The notes: generated by a model from the sequence alone, not told the origin. Counted from the stretch's first letter, positions 24,572 through 34,926 are shown. The stretch is 64,000 nucleotides of DNA from Arachidicoccus terrestris (GCF_020042345.1 NZ_CP083387.1:4402001-4466000), one strand, 5' to 3'. Numbers and translations are program-made.

Positions 24572-25516
24572 ATGAAAAAACTCTTTTTTGCATTTTCAGC
24601 CGCTGCAATCCTGGGCCTGGCAGCATGTAATGTTAATTACAAGACCACGCCATCCGGCATGAAATATAAAATCCTCTCAGGTAAAGTGATAGGTGCAGAT
24701 ACTATGGGTGTGAAAGCCGCCGCTGGTGATATCATTAAATTTAAATTCAAATTCTCGATTCCGGAATTAAATGATAGTGTATGGCGCAATTCATATGACA
24801 AAATGCCACAGTACACGAAGGTGGATACCAGTGAAAGGACAAAGATGACCTTCCTTGAGATCTTTCCGCAGCTCAAATCGGGAGACAGTGCGGAGGTGAT
24901 TATCAGTATTGACAGTATTATTAAACAAGGCGGCCCAAACCAGGGATTGCCTCCGTTTATGACGAAGGGGCGCCATGTCAAGGCAACTGTCAGTATACTT
25001 AATGTCTTTAAAGATGAAGCCGCAGCGCAGGCCGATGTAACGAAAGAACGTGCTAAACAGCAAGTCATTTCAGAAAAAAAGCTGAAACAGGCAACGGCTG
25101 ATCTGGATAAATATATTAAAGATAAAGGCCTTAAGGCGGTTAAGACAAAGAGCGGTGCCTATGTCGTGATCGACGAACCTGGCGATATCAGCAAAAAAGC
25201 AGATTCCGGCATGACGGCTACCATTAAATATACAGGTAGCCAGCTCTCTGACGGTAAAGCTTTTGACTCCAACATCGATTCTACCATCGCCGGTCATACG
25301 GACCCATTACCTATCGCAATTGGTCAGCACCGTTCTATCGTTGGTATGGATGAAGGTCTTCGTTTGTTTGGCAAAGGCGCTAAAGGGACCATCTATATTC
25401 CAGCTGAACTTGGTTATGGAGATAGGGATCAACCAGGTAAAATTCCAGCCTATAGTAACCTTAAGTTTTACATAGAGGTACTGGACGTAACCCCTTCGGA
25501 TTCTACAGGTAAATAG
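24572..25516 (+). CDS. FKBP-type peptidyl-prolyl isomerase lipoprotein
   Basis: A 314-residue envelope protein. The signal peptide ends in lipobox LAAC (Cys19). The C-terminal FKBP domain (about 205-310) has MTATIKYTGSQLSDGKAFDS, LPIAIGQHRSIVGMDEGLRL, ELGYGDRDQPGKIPAYSNLK and FYIEVLDV. An N-terminal region (about 40-150) with GDIIKFKFKFSIPE looks like a second, more diverged FKBP-like domain, as in Mip/FkpA-type chaperones. It would assist folding of exported proteins. A strong terminator follows. Confidence 0.88.
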   Translation: MKKLFFAFSAAAILGLAACNVNYKTTPSGMKYKILSGKVIGADTMGVKAAAGDIIKFKFKFSIPELNDSVWRNSYDKMPQYTKVDTSERTKMTFLEIFPQLKSGDSAEVIISIDSIIKQGGPNQGLPPFMTKGRHVKATVSILNVFKDEAAAQADVTKERAKQQVISEKKLKQATADLDKYIKDKGLKAVKTKSGAYVVIDEPGDISKKADSGMTATIKYTGSQLSDGKAFDSNIDSTIAGHTDPLPIAIGQHRSIVGMDEGLRLFGKGAKGTIYIPAELGYGDRDQPGKIPAYSNLKFYIEVLDVTPSDSTGK

Positions 25517-25539
25517 TCCTTTATTTATAGCATTTTTTC

Positions 25540-25581
25540 ATGGCTGGTATAGTGCAAATGGTCACTATGCCAGCCATTTTG
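25540..25581 (+). terminator. Terminator after the FKBP gene
   Basis: ATGGCTGGTATAGTG (25540-25554) pairs with CACTATGCCAGCCAT (25563-25577) with one T-G wobble, followed by TTTG. Confidence 0.8.
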
Positions 25582-25600
25582 TTTCGGTTCCGCCTGATTA

Positions 25601-25629
25601 TTGAGACAGACAAGAATTGCCTATATTTG
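25601..25629 (+). promoter_or_regulatory. Promoter of the polysaccharide-locus regulator
   Basis: TTG (25601-25603), 18 bases, then TATATTTG (25622-25629), 18 bases before ATG 25648. This is one of the best promoter matches in the window. Confidence 0.75.
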
Positions 25630-25647
25630 ACCAAATAGACGACTTTC

Positions 25648-28536
25648 ATGGCTTTCAGACGAAGTTTATTTTTTGTATTATGGATATATATATTTTCCGG
25701 CTCATTCAGATTTCTTTATGGGCAAGTTGCTGTGCGTCCGGAAATTATCAATTACCCGAATTCGGTTTATCAGGCTCAGAGCCAGAATTGGTCAGTTACG
25801 CAAAATGAGGAAGGCTTGTTGTTTTTTGCCAATAATGAGGGATTACTGACTTATGACGGAGCGAGCTGGCATCATTATTCTCTACCGGAAAATCAAATAT
25901 TGCGAACGGTCGCGGCCGATGGCAAAGGGCGGGTATATGGCGGAGGGTTTGGCGTATTCGGTTATTGGCAGAAAAATGGCTATAACGGGTTTCAATTTCA
26001 TAATCTGAGCGATCTTGTCAAGGACTCCATGTTTGGCGCCGAAGAGATATGGAAAGTTATTCCCGCCAGTAACTTTGTTTTATTTCAATCTTTTTCCAGG
26101 ATCCATTTATTACATAACAATCAGGTCAAAACCATTGTTGCCCCGGGCACTATTTTATATACTTACCAGATCAGGGATCATTTCTATGTCCAGGTTTTGG
26201 AAAAAGGATTGTATCGGATCAGCGAAAATGAAACCCTGGAACCGGTAAGCAACGCTCCTATTCTAATTAATAAGCGGATTACATTGATGCTACCCTATGG
26301 AACTCGTGAGATACTTATGGGAACGGAACGGGATGGGCTATGGCTTATGGATCCGATGACTGGTCAGGTAAAAGCATTCCAGACGACAGTCGACCATATA
26401 CTCAAAGGCGGGGAGATTAATGCAGGTCTGAAACTTGGAGACGACCTGTATGCTATCGGCACGATCGGCGAAGGAGTCATCTTTATCAATGCCCGTGGGA
26501 GCATGCAGGCTGTTGTCAATAAAAATACCGGCCTGCTGAATAATACTATTTTGGGGATGTATCCTGATAAGGAAGGGAACCTATGGCTTGCGATGGATAA
26601 AGGGAATGCTCAGTTGGTACTTAAATCTAACGTTGCTTATTTCAAGGACTTGCAGGGGAGGATCGGCACTGTATATGCAGTTGCAATATACAACCATCAG
26701 CTGTTTGTGGGATCCAATCATGGGCTTTTTCAGGCACCCTACGATAGGATGGCATCTTTCGAACTTTCCAGTTTAAAAGAAGTTGCCGGTATCACCGGAC
26801 AGGTCTGGGATCTTAAAGTGATTGATGGAACCCTTTTTTGCGGAAATAATACGGGTACCTATACGATTACTGCTGGTGGTGTGCATAAAATATCCAGCCT
26901 GCCTGGCGGATGGGATTTGGAACCGGTATCAGATCCTGTTAATGGAGGCATACTAAAGCTTCTACAGGGCACTTATAATGGAATAGTTGTCTATCAAAAA
27001 CAAAATGGTCTCTGGCAGTTAACACAAGTATTAAAAGGTACAGAAAATATGGCTGTGAGTAAAATGGTCATAGACAGTACAGGTTGCATATGGGCTATGC
27101 ATGCCTATAAAGGTGTTTATCTGTTAAAACCAGATTCTAGTTGTACCCATCTTCTATCTTCCAGGATGCTGCCTCTAAAAACGCTTGGCCCTACAACACT
27201 TAGATGGAGTATGTTTTCATATAAAGGAGGAGTTCGCCTTGCTGGCGGGGCTGGCATTTTTAAATGGCTGCCTGAACAAGATAGCCTGTTACATGACAAA
27301 TCTTTAGAGGGTTATTTTGCCCCCTATAGCAAGCCTGTCGGGGTTTTCTCAGATAGCGGGCGGGGGTATTGGGTGATCGATGCGCAAAGTCAATTGCACT
27401 ATAAGGCAGGTGCCGGACAATGGACCCGCTTCGCACTGAACACGCATCTTTTTAACTTGGTCAGAGGATATGAGTCTATTGTATCTGTTGATGAAGCGCA
27501 GAGTCTGCTTACCGGCGAAGATGGGTTTGTGGTCTTGCATAAAACCGAGCATACCCTGCCAGTCAATTTGCCTGCACCTGACTTTCGCCAGATATTTCTG
27601 ATGCAGGATGGAAAGCCTTCAGCGCTGGAGGCTAAGTATCTACAGTCAGACGGGAGCCTTAAGTTGCCCTACAGTAAGAATAACCTTTTAATCTCCTATT
27701 CTCTTGCCTATTATGAACAGCCGGTAACTTATCGTTTCCGGCTGAAAGGCAGTGGACAAAATAACTGGAGTGTTCCGTCCACCTTGGGGCAGAAGGAATT
27801 GAATAATCTTCCGGCCGGTCATTATATCTTCGAGATAAAGTCCTCGTTGTCTGACAATGTTTCCAGTTTGGCTATTTGGGTGCTCAACCCCTGGTATTAT
27901 TCTCTGGTGGCCAGATGCCTTTATGCCCTTTTGTTGATTGCTATCGCATTATTATTATGGCGTTGGCATAAGCATCGTCTTAAACTGCAGCGCCAGGCTA
28001 TGACGTTTAAAATGCGGGAAGCGCTGCAGTTACAACGGGAAAAAAATGCCAACCAATTATTGCTTTTAGAACAGAAAAAACTGTCAGAAGAAGTCATTCA
28101 TAAAAGCGAGGATCTCGCCAAACTGGCGATGGAACTCATTAAAAAGAAAAAGATCCTTAAGCGTCTTAAAGAGGAACTTGACCATATGAAATCACAGAAG
28201 GGCCAGGATGCGCAAGCTGTAGATGGAAAGATCCAAAAACTATCCAAATCCTTGAATAAATATATCCAGGATGAAGAAACAGACTGGCAGTTATTTGATA
28301 ACGGGTTTAGTAAGGTACATGAAGTTTTTTTTGAGAAGCTCGTTCAGGCCTATCCGGATCTTACTTCTCAGGATCTGCGACTTGCGGCCTACCTGAAAAT
28401 GAATCTAAGTACAAAGGAGATTGCACCATTACTTAATATTTCTGTACGCGGCGTGGAGATCAAAAGGTATCGGCTACGCAAAAAGCTGCAGCTGGATTCA
28501 CATGATAACCTTAGTGATTTTATGCTGCGCTTTTGA
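25648..28536 (+). CDS. Membrane-spanning sensor/transcription regulator (propeller, Y_Y_Y, LuxR HTH)
   Basis: A 962-residue regulator. A signal peptide lies at about 8-26. A periplasmic region of about 700 residues made of Reg_prop-like beta-propeller repeats follows (for example LGMYPDKEGNLWLAMDKGN). A Y_Y_Y-type domain follows at about 687-748 (VTYRFRLKGSGQNNWSVP). One membrane helix lies at about 752-772, then a long coiled coil (about 780-880), then a C-terminal LuxR-type helix-turn-helix (about 905-955: LTSQDLRLAAYLKMNLSTKE and NISVRGVEIKRYRLRKKL). There is no kinase and no receiver domain. It probably senses a glycan fragment in the periplasm and controls the adjacent susC/susD/glycosidase genes directly. 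That is inferred from family and position. Confidence 0.9.
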   Translation: MAFRRSLFFVLWIYIFSGSFRFLYGQVAVRPEIINYPNSVYQAQSQNWSVTQNEEGLLFFANNEGLLTYDGASWHHYSLPENQILRTVAADGKGRVYGGGFGVFGYWQKNGYNGFQFHNLSDLVKDSMFGAEEIWKVIPASNFVLFQSFSRIHLLHNNQVKTIVAPGTILYTYQIRDHFYVQVLEKGLYRISENETLEPVSNAPILINKRITLMLPYGTREILMGTERDGLWLMDPMTGQVKAFQTTVDHILKGGEINAGLKLGDDLYAIGTIGEGVIFINARGSMQAVVNKNTGLLNNTILGMYPDKEGNLWLAMDKGNAQLVLKSNVAYFKDLQGRIGTVYAVAIYNHQLFVGSNHGLFQAPYDRMASFELSSLKEVAGITGQVWDLKVIDGTLFCGNNTGTYTITAGGVHKISSLPGGWDLEPVSDPVNGGILKLLQGTYNGIVVYQKQNGLWQLTQVLKGTENMAVSKMVIDSTGCIWAMHAYKGVYLLKPDSSCTHLLSSRMLPLKTLGPTTLRWSMFSYKGGVRLAGGAGIFKWLPEQDSLLHDKSLEGYFAPYSKPVGVFSDSGRGYWVIDAQSQLHYKAGAGQWTRFALNTHLFNLVRGYESIVSVDEAQSLLTGEDGFVVLHKTEHTLPVNLPAPDFRQIFLMQDGKPSALEAKYLQSDGSLKLPYSKNNLLISYSLAYYEQPVTYRFRLKGSGQNNWSVPSTLGQKELNNLPAGHYIFEIKSSLSDNVSSLAIWVLNPWYYSLVARCLYALLLIAIALLLWRWHKHRLKLQRQAMTFKMREALQLQREKNANQLLLLEQKKLSEEVIHKSEDLAKLAMELIKKKKILKRLKEELDHMKSQKGQDAQAVDGKIQKLSKSLNKYIQDEETDWQLFDNGFSKVHEVFFEKLVQAYPDLTSQDLRLAAYLKMNLSTKEIAPLLNISVRGVEIKRYRLRKKLQLDSHDNLSDFMLRF

Positions 28537-28878
28537 TCTACCGGTGCCTTTCAGTCTTCCGTTATTTACTCCTTTCCGGGATGTAACACCGCATAGAAGG
28601 CTGCCTCTGGCGTGCTAACGGATGTTATTTTATGAGCTCTTTACTATTTTTTGCAAAGTGCTGTTTGATAGCAAATAATATATTTATATTTTTTTTAATG
28701 ATGTATTCTTGAGCAACCAATTTATCGGAAGATAAAGACGGTGATGTAGCCTAGATGTGTTAATGATTTCGTAAGGAGGGGTGCCTGTGTGTTAAATTTG
28801 GGAGATCAATTGCGGTGATTGCATGATCATCTGCTTAGGCTTTTATAGCCTTCTCACCATTTTTAAAATACAAGCATT
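28537..28878. other. Intergenic region upstream of susC
   Basis: About 340 bases without an ORF between the regulator and the transport genes. It contains the candidate -7 element at 28793-28800 and probably the operator for the upstream regulator. No exact palindrome or repeat stood out. Confidence 0.45.
28793..28800 (+). promoter_or_regulatory. Candidate -7 element of the susC operon
   Basis: TAAATTTG matches TAnnTTTG, 78 bases before ATG 28879. The -33 position has TTTCG rather than TTTG, consistent with a promoter that needs an activator. Confidence 0.45.
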
Positions 28879-31836
28879 ATGAAAAAAATCCTGACTTTTT
28901 TTGCATTTGTTACTGCTTTCCCCTGCCTGGGCATCAGTCAGCAAATCTATAGCGGACAGGTAACAGATTCAGTAACAGGCGCCCCGCTATCCAGCGCTTC
29001 TATTACCCTACTGAGCACCGGAAAAGGAGCTATCTCGGATTCTTTAGGACAGTTTTCGATAGAGGGAAAGGCTGGCGATCAACTCTCTGTTTCGTCCATT
29101 GGCTATAGTGGGACGACCCTCAGGTTAGGTGATCAATCCCATCTTTTAATACGCCTCAGCCCCTCTGCCGGCACATTGGACGAAGTCGTTATTATTGGTT
29201 ATGGCACGGCCAGAAGAAGTCAGGTGGTCGGCTCCGTGGCACAGGTGGACGGCGAAGAAATTGCTGCCCGGCCCGTGCTAAGTGCTGCCCAGGGAATTCA
29301 GGGCAAAGTGCCCGGGGTACAAATCACAGCCTCGGGGGCTCCTGGATCACAACCCCAGGTCAGGGTACGCGGTGTGGGATCTGTACTCGGGAATGCCAAC
29401 CCCATTTATGTCGTTGATGGGGTGATTACGGACGATATTACAAATATCAACAACAATGATATCGCTTCAGTTCAGGTGTTGAAAGACGCCTCTGCTCAGG
29501 CTATATACGGTTCGCGTGCAGGTAATGGAGTGGTGATCGTTACGACCAAGAGCGGCAGGTCCGGTAAAATGCGGATATCTTTGAATGCCTACACCGGGTT
29601 TAAGACACCTACTTCAAAAGTGGCCCTGGCGGACGCCAGAACTTATGCTGCTTTTACCAATGCTGCCAGAACCTATGATAATAAGCCGCTTGCATTTGAT
29701 TTGGATACGATAGGTGCCACCACGAATTGGTTTGACAAGATCACCCGTAAAGGCCTTATCCAAAATTATGAACTCAATGTCAGCGGCGGCTCTGAGAAAG
29801 TTACATATTATTTTGGCGGATCCGTCTTCAAGGACCAGGGCATTATTCCCGGTGAAGATTATACCAGGGCCGCTTTTAGAATCAATAACGAATATCGGTT
29901 AGCTCCCTTCTTTAAATTAGGCCACAACCTGAATGTCAGCGCCTACAATATGAACAATAAGCCTACTGAGTTTGATGATGCTTACAGAATGGCTCCCACC
30001 GTGCCAGTCAGGTTTGCCAACGGGAATTATGGGTTTACAGATCTGTTAAATGTGGGCAATCCCGTTGCAAAACTGGATCTCACGCATGACCGCTCCAAAC
30101 AATTAAGGCTGCAGGGAAATGTGTTTGCCGAATTAACGCCGGTAAATGGCCTGACACTGAGAAGCAGTTATAATTTTGATTATCATAATAACAATCAGAA
30201 AATATATGTCCCGGTCTATAACATATGGAGTGGTATGAAAAATGATGTCTCCAACCTAACACAAAATAATGACAATAGCTTCTATTATATTATTGACAAT
30301 AATGCTACCTATAATAAAACTTTCAACGGTGTACATGAGATCAATGCCACAATAGGCTACTCCTCTGAAAAAGTCAGAGATAACAGCTGGATGGGAACAA
30401 TTCAGAATGTACCTGCAGATCCCAATCTCTGGTATCTGGATCAGGGAGATAATAATGCAGATGTACATTCTTCCGGTGCGATCCTGACCCGGGCATCTGC
30501 CTATAGCCGTTTGATCTATACGTATGACAGGCGGTATATTTTCAACGGATCACTGAGAAGAGACGGTTCCAGCTCTTTCCCAACGGAAAACCAATACGGA
30601 ACTTTTTATTCTATCGGAGGCGCCTGGGTGGTGTCTGAGGAAAAATTCATGGAAAACCAGCATCTTTTTAATTCCTTAAAACTGAGAGCAGGCTATGGAA
30701 AAGTGGGCAATGATATTACCATCGCCAATCTCAGGATCTTAAATGAGATCTCTCTTCAAAAGAAATACTACGGTTTTGGCGGACCAGATGACCCGGCGCA
30801 GCAGGCATGGACTTTTGATCAGATCAAAGACGCCGCTGTGAGTTGGGAAACGACTACCGGGACGGATCTCGGCCTGGAGTTCTCTATGCTGCAAAACAAA
30901 TTAAGCGGTGATGTCAGCTATTATAATAAGCTGACGCATGCCTTCATCCCGGTTACTGTTCCGACCACTTACGGAGATGCAGACAAAACCGTTTATTCCC
31001 AGGCTGCGGACGTGCGCAACAAAGGGATAGAATTTGACCTGAATTGGAAAGATCATATAAACAAGGATTTTAGCTATCATCTGGGATTCAATATGACATT
31101 CAATAAGAATGTTGTAGATCATGTGGATGGCTCTTTGCAACTTAAGGGCGGTAGTCTTGGTAACGGAGAGATCGTTACTTATACAGTCGAAGGGCAACCT
31201 ATTGGCAGCTTCTGGGTATTGCAGACAGACGGAATTTATAAAAGTCAGGATCAGATCGACGGATCTGCGCATATTGAAGGTACACAGCCTGGAGATTTTC
31301 GGTATGTGGATCAAAATGGCGATGGGCTTATCAATGATAATGACCGGATTTTTGCCGGTTCCTATCAGCCGAAGTTTTACTATGGCGTGAATGGCGGCCT
31401 TAACTGGAAAGGGCTGGATTTCTCTTTTGACCTGTATGGCAATAATGGCAATAAGATCTATAACGGTAAAAAAGCGGTTCGTTTTGGCAATGAGCAGATC
31501 GAGGCTAGCCGGGCGCGTGATATGTGGTCAGCAGATAACCCTGACGGCACACAGCCCCGGGCTTCTAACGCTGTGCCCAAGCCTTCGACTTATTTTGTTG
31601 AATCGGGTAATTTCCTTCGTGTCAATAATATAACGCTGGGGTATACAGTTCCCCATACAGAACGATGGCATATTAAATCTCTAAGGGTTTTCGCCAGTGC
31701 GGATAATCCGGTGATCTGGAAAAAATATAGCGGCTATACACCGGAGCTTCCCGGTAATGCACTGAGTTCGGGTATAGAGCTTAGTATCTATCCAGTCACA
31801 GCTACCTATTTGCTGGGCGTAAATATTGGATTATAG
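28879..31836 (+). CDS. SusC-family TonB-dependent outer-membrane transporter
   Basis: A 985-residue SusC-type transporter. A signal peptide (1-21) is followed by a carboxypeptidase-regulatory-like domain (about 22-100, YSGQVTDSVTGAPLSSASIT). Next comes the TonB plug (about 100-230, DEVVIIGYGTARRSQVVGSV and VVDGVITDDITNINNNDIAS), then a 22-strand barrel. It imports oligosaccharides across the outer membrane using TonB energy, with the SusD lid encoded 29 bases downstream. The following GH144-type and GH3 genes suggest a beta-glucan substrate. It has no N-terminal anti-sigma-binding (STN) domain, which fits regulation by the separate regulator. Confidence 0.96.
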   Translation: MKKILTFFAFVTAFPCLGISQQIYSGQVTDSVTGAPLSSASITLLSTGKGAISDSLGQFSIEGKAGDQLSVSSIGYSGTTLRLGDQSHLLIRLSPSAGTLDEVVIIGYGTARRSQVVGSVAQVDGEEIAARPVLSAAQGIQGKVPGVQITASGAPGSQPQVRVRGVGSVLGNANPIYVVDGVITDDITNINNNDIASVQVLKDASAQAIYGSRAGNGVVIVTTKSGRSGKMRISLNAYTGFKTPTSKVALADARTYAAFTNAARTYDNKPLAFDLDTIGATTNWFDKITRKGLIQNYELNVSGGSEKVTYYFGGSVFKDQGIIPGEDYTRAAFRINNEYRLAPFFKLGHNLNVSAYNMNNKPTEFDDAYRMAPTVPVRFANGNYGFTDLLNVGNPVAKLDLTHDRSKQLRLQGNVFAELTPVNGLTLRSSYNFDYHNNNQKIYVPVYNIWSGMKNDVSNLTQNNDNSFYYIIDNNATYNKTFNGVHEINATIGYSSEKVRDNSWMGTIQNVPADPNLWYLDQGDNNADVHSSGAILTRASAYSRLIYTYDRRYIFNGSLRRDGSSSFPTENQYGTFYSIGGAWVVSEEKFMENQHLFNSLKLRAGYGKVGNDITIANLRILNEISLQKKYYGFGGPDDPAQQAWTFDQIKDAAVSWETTTGTDLGLEFSMLQNKLSGDVSYYNKLTHAFIPVTVPTTYGDADKTVYSQAADVRNKGIEFDLNWKDHINKDFSYHLGFNMTFNKNVVDHVDGSLQLKGGSLGNGEIVTYTVEGQPIGSFWVLQTDGIYKSQDQIDGSAHIEGTQPGDFRYVDQNGDGLINDNDRIFAGSYQPKFYYGVNGGLNWKGLDFSFDLYGNNGNKIYNGKKAVRFGNEQIEASRARDMWSADNPDGTQPRASNAVPKPSTYFVESGNFLRVNNITLGYTVPHTERWHIKSLRVFASADNPVIWKKYSGYTPELPGNALSSGIELSIYPVTATYLLGVNIGL

Positions 31837-31865
31837 ACATTCAAGAAGGACAAAAAAATAATATC

Positions 31866-33389
31866 ATGAAAAAAATAATATTTGTAACAATCGTTTCAAT
31901 TGCAGCGGTTATGCTGTATAGTTCCTGCTCTAAAAGTTATCTCAATCCAGCACCGCAGAATACTGTGCAGCAAAACGACTCTATCTATACCGATCCTAAA
32001 GGAGCGGCTAAGTTTCTGGCTGCTTGTTACACGAACCTCCTACAATGGAATGAATCTTCTTTTTCCTGGCTGGGGCTCACTTCCATTACCTCTGATGATG
32101 CGGACAAAGGGAGCGATCCGGGCGATCTAGGCGGAGATAAGGATCAACTCGATGCGATTACTTACAGTGCCACAACGGGCAGTATCGCGGAAGGCTGGGC
32201 CGGCAATTATAATGGGGTATCCAATTGTAACCAGGCTATCTTAAACATAGGGCTATACGCGAATCTGAACCAGGGGCTTAAGGAGCGTTACATAGGAGAA
32301 GCAAAGTTTTTAAGAGCCTATTATTATTTTAACCTGGTACGTATGTTTGGTGATGTACCTTTGGTAGATACCGTGTTGAACTCTGAAGACCCGGCGGATG
32401 TAGTGAAGGCCGCAACCCGGGTACCCGAGGCGGATATCTATGCATTTATTGAGCTGGACCTCAAAGCTGCGATGGCTGTGCTTCCAACCAATGATCAGCA
32501 GGCGGCGTCGGATGTGGGCCACGCGACCAAAGGTGCAGCGGCTGGCCTTTTGGCCAAAGTGTCTTTATATGAAAAGAAATGGCAACAGGCATTTGATCTC
32601 AGTCAAGGCATTATGCAGGGCAAGTATGGCACATACGGTTTAGTGAGTGATTATAGCACGATCTGGAGAGAAATTGGTGAGAATTCGAAAGAGTCCCTGT
32701 TCGAAGTACAAAGTAAGATCGGCGTACCGGATGCCGGCGTGCAGCAATACACAGCGGTACAAGGCATTCGTGCTGCAACTTTTAAGAAGGTTGGGCAAAC
32801 AGGCACGGTTAGCGCTTATTCGGGTTGGGGTTTTAATGTGCCTAGTGAAGATCTGGATAAGGCTTATGAGCCGGGTGATAAAAGGAGGAAGGCCACCATT
32901 ATTCATATCGGGGATACACTTTTTGATGGGGTGATCCTGACTTCCGCAGCGAATCCCCGCTATAACTACAAGGCTTACGTCAGCGTTTTTGATGAAACCT
33001 ATGACGGAGACGGCGATAACACCAATAAGAATGTTCGCTTACTCAGAATGGGTGACATCGTTCTGATTAATGCAGAGGCGGCTAATGAACTGGGTAATGC
33101 CGGAGTGGCTACAGCTTCTCTTAACCTGATCCGGCACAGAGCCGGACTGAATCCGACGACTGCTTCTGGTCAGGATGGTTTGCGAGCCGCCATATGGAAA
33201 GAAAGAAGAGTGGAGTTAGCGATGGAATGTGACCGTTTTTTTGATCTCATCCGTCAGGGACGGGCAGCGGAGGTATTAAATGCGCTGGGTAAGAAGTTTA
33301 CCAAAGGGAAGAACGAACATTTTCCTGTACCGCAGGTTGAAATAGATGCGACCGATGGTAAGATGCAACAGAATCCCGGATATAATTAA
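31866..33389 (+). CDS. SusD-family surface glycan-binding lipoprotein
   Basis: A 507-residue SusD/RagB-type lipoprotein with a lipobox near Cys21 (SSCSKSYLNPAP). TPR-like helices and the family C-terminal region follow (LRMGDIVLINAEAANELG, WKERRVELAMECDRFFDLIR and FPVPQVEIDAT). It sits on the cell surface as the lid of the SusC channel and captures glycan. It follows susC by 29 bases and is surely cotranscribed. Confidence 0.95.
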   Translation: MKKIIFVTIVSIAAVMLYSSCSKSYLNPAPQNTVQQNDSIYTDPKGAAKFLAACYTNLLQWNESSFSWLGLTSITSDDADKGSDPGDLGGDKDQLDAITYSATTGSIAEGWAGNYNGVSNCNQAILNIGLYANLNQGLKERYIGEAKFLRAYYYFNLVRMFGDVPLVDTVLNSEDPADVVKAATRVPEADIYAFIELDLKAAMAVLPTNDQQAASDVGHATKGAAAGLLAKVSLYEKKWQQAFDLSQGIMQGKYGTYGLVSDYSTIWREIGENSKESLFEVQSKIGVPDAGVQQYTAVQGIRAATFKKVGQTGTVSAYSGWGFNVPSEDLDKAYEPGDKRRKATIIHIGDTLFDGVILTSAANPRYNYKAYVSVFDETYDGDGDNTNKNVRLLRMGDIVLINAEAANELGNAGVATASLNLIRHRAGLNPTTASGQDGLRAAIWKERRVELAMECDRFFDLIRQGRAAEVLNALGKKFTKGKNEHFPVPQVEIDATDGKMQQNPGYN

Positions 33390-33435
33390 TCTGACATTCA
33401 GAGACTCACTGATAAAAACAAAAAAAATACGTATT

Positions 33436-34926
33436 ATGACCTGCGAGAAGAACACAGCAGTAGAACATAACAACATAACGAAATTAAGTCTGGCGGGCGC
33501 CTCTAAACGTATTCCGGCGTATCTTTTCTGCCTGCTGGTCTTCACGCTGTCTTGCAAACAGTCGCCTCTTACGAAGGATTCAGATAAGGACACCGGAACC
33601 GGTGTTGTAGCAGATACCACCAGCCGGCTTTCTGATAGCGCTCTTTTTAATCTTATAGAGCAGCGCAGTTTTCAGTATTTTTATGAAGGTGCTGAAGCCA
33701 ACAGTAAGATGGCACCGGAGCGCATCCACATTGATGGAGATTATCCTGAACATGATCAGACGGTAGTGACAACCGGAGGCAGCGGATTTGGTATTATGGC
33801 ATTGATTGTCGGCATAGAAAGACACTTTATTTCAAGAGAACAAGGTATACAGCGACTCGCTGCTATTGTCAGCTTTCTGGAGAGGGCAGACCGTTATCAT
33901 GGAGCCTATTCTCACTGGTATGAAGGGACGACTGGTAAGACAAAGCCATTTGGGGTAAAAGACAACGGCGGAGATCTTGTGGAAACATCATTTTTAATGC
34001 AGGGCCTGCTGACCGCGCGTCAATATCTTTTACCGGGAGACAGTGTCGAGAAAAGCCTTGCAGCCCGTATCGATAAGCTCTGGCGGGAAGTAGACTATAA
34101 TTGGTATACCAAAGGCGGCCAAAAAGTGCTTTACTGGCACTGGAGCCCTACGTATGGCTGGCAGATGAACTTTCCTGTACATGGATATAATGAATGTCTG
34201 ATCATGTATGTATTGGGGGCCTCCTCTCCTACACATGCGATTGATAAAGCAACCTATGACAATGGCTGGGCCATGAATGGTAAGATCAAAAGAGCCAGTA
34301 ATTATAATGGCATTTCATTACAATTTTTCCATCAGGGGGACTTGCCCAATGGAGGGCCGCTCTTCTGGTCTGAATATTCTTATCTGGGACTGGACCCCAG
34401 GGGACTTAAAGATGGTTATGGCAATTACGGAGAAGAGAATGTGCACCAGGCGTTGATTAACTATCAATGGTGTGTTGACAATCCTAAAGGCTACAAAGGA
34501 TATGGGCCGCATTGCTGGGGACTGACAGCCAGTTATTCAACAGCAGGTTATGCTGCGCATGCGCCGAATATGAACAGTGATCTGGGGGTAATCAGCCCGA
34601 CAGCTGCACTTTCTAGCTTTCCCTACACACCAGAGAAATCCATGGCCGCCATGCGCTATTTTTATGACAGCCTTGGCAATAAACTATTGGGTAAATACGG
34701 ATTCTATGATGCTTTTAGTGAAACCGATAACTGGTTTCCGAAACGTTACTTGGCCATTGACCAAGGCCCCATCGTCGTTATGATGGAAAATTATCGTTCT
34801 GGGCTTTTGTGGCGGCTTTTTATGAGTGCACCCGAAGTAAGAGCTGGGTTAAAGAAACTGGGATTTACCCTTGGAAAGCAGGCTGAAGGAACAGCTTCAA
34901 GGCTACCTTCGCCGTCTTTAAACTAA
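33436..34926 (+). CDS. GH144-type glycoamylase-like lipoprotein (putative endo-beta-1,2-glucanase)
   Basis: A 496-residue exported enzyme with a lipobox at Cys40 (TLSCKQSP). The rest is an (alpha/alpha)6-type glycoamylase-like domain: FNLIEQRSFQYFYEGAEANS, TVVTTGGSGFGIMALIVGIE, DNGGDLVETSFLMQGLL, HGYNECLIMYVLGASSP and DQGPIVVMMENYRSGLLWRL. In Bacteroidota, including Chitinophaga, proteins of this type make up GH144, whose founding members cut beta-1,2-glucan. The substrate is therefore inferred, not shown. ATG 33436 is chosen because it opens a proper signal sequence; the frame extends to 33346, inside susD. It is the first enzyme of the locus and probably acts at the surface or in the periplasm. 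Confidence 0.85.
   Translation: MTCEKNTAVEHNNITKLSLAGASKRIPAYLFCLLVFTLSCKQSPLTKDSDKDTGTGVVADTTSRLSDSALFNLIEQRSFQYFYEGAEANSKMAPERIHIDGDYPEHDQTVVTTGGSGFGIMALIVGIERHFISREQGIQRLAAIVSFLERADRYHGAYSHWYEGTTGKTKPFGVKDNGGDLVETSFLMQGLLTARQYLLPGDSVEKSLAARIDKLWREVDYNWYTKGGQKVLYWHWSPTYGWQMNFPVHGYNECLIMYVLGASSPTHAIDKATYDNGWAMNGKIKRASNYNGISLQFFHQGDLPNGGPLFWSEYSYLGLDPRGLKDGYGNYGEENVHQALINYQWCVDNPKGYKGYGPHCWGLTASYSTAGYAAHAPNMNSDLGVISPTAALSSFPYTPEKSMAAMRYFYDSLGNKLLGKYGFYDAFSETDNWFPKRYLAIDQGPIVVMMENYRSGLLWRLFMSAPEVRAGLKKLGFTLGKQAEGTASRLPSPSLN

Noticed and set aside
33346-33435. Start of the GH144-type gene inside susD
   Set aside because: The extension lacks a signal sequence; ATG 33436 opens a proper lipoprotein signal.
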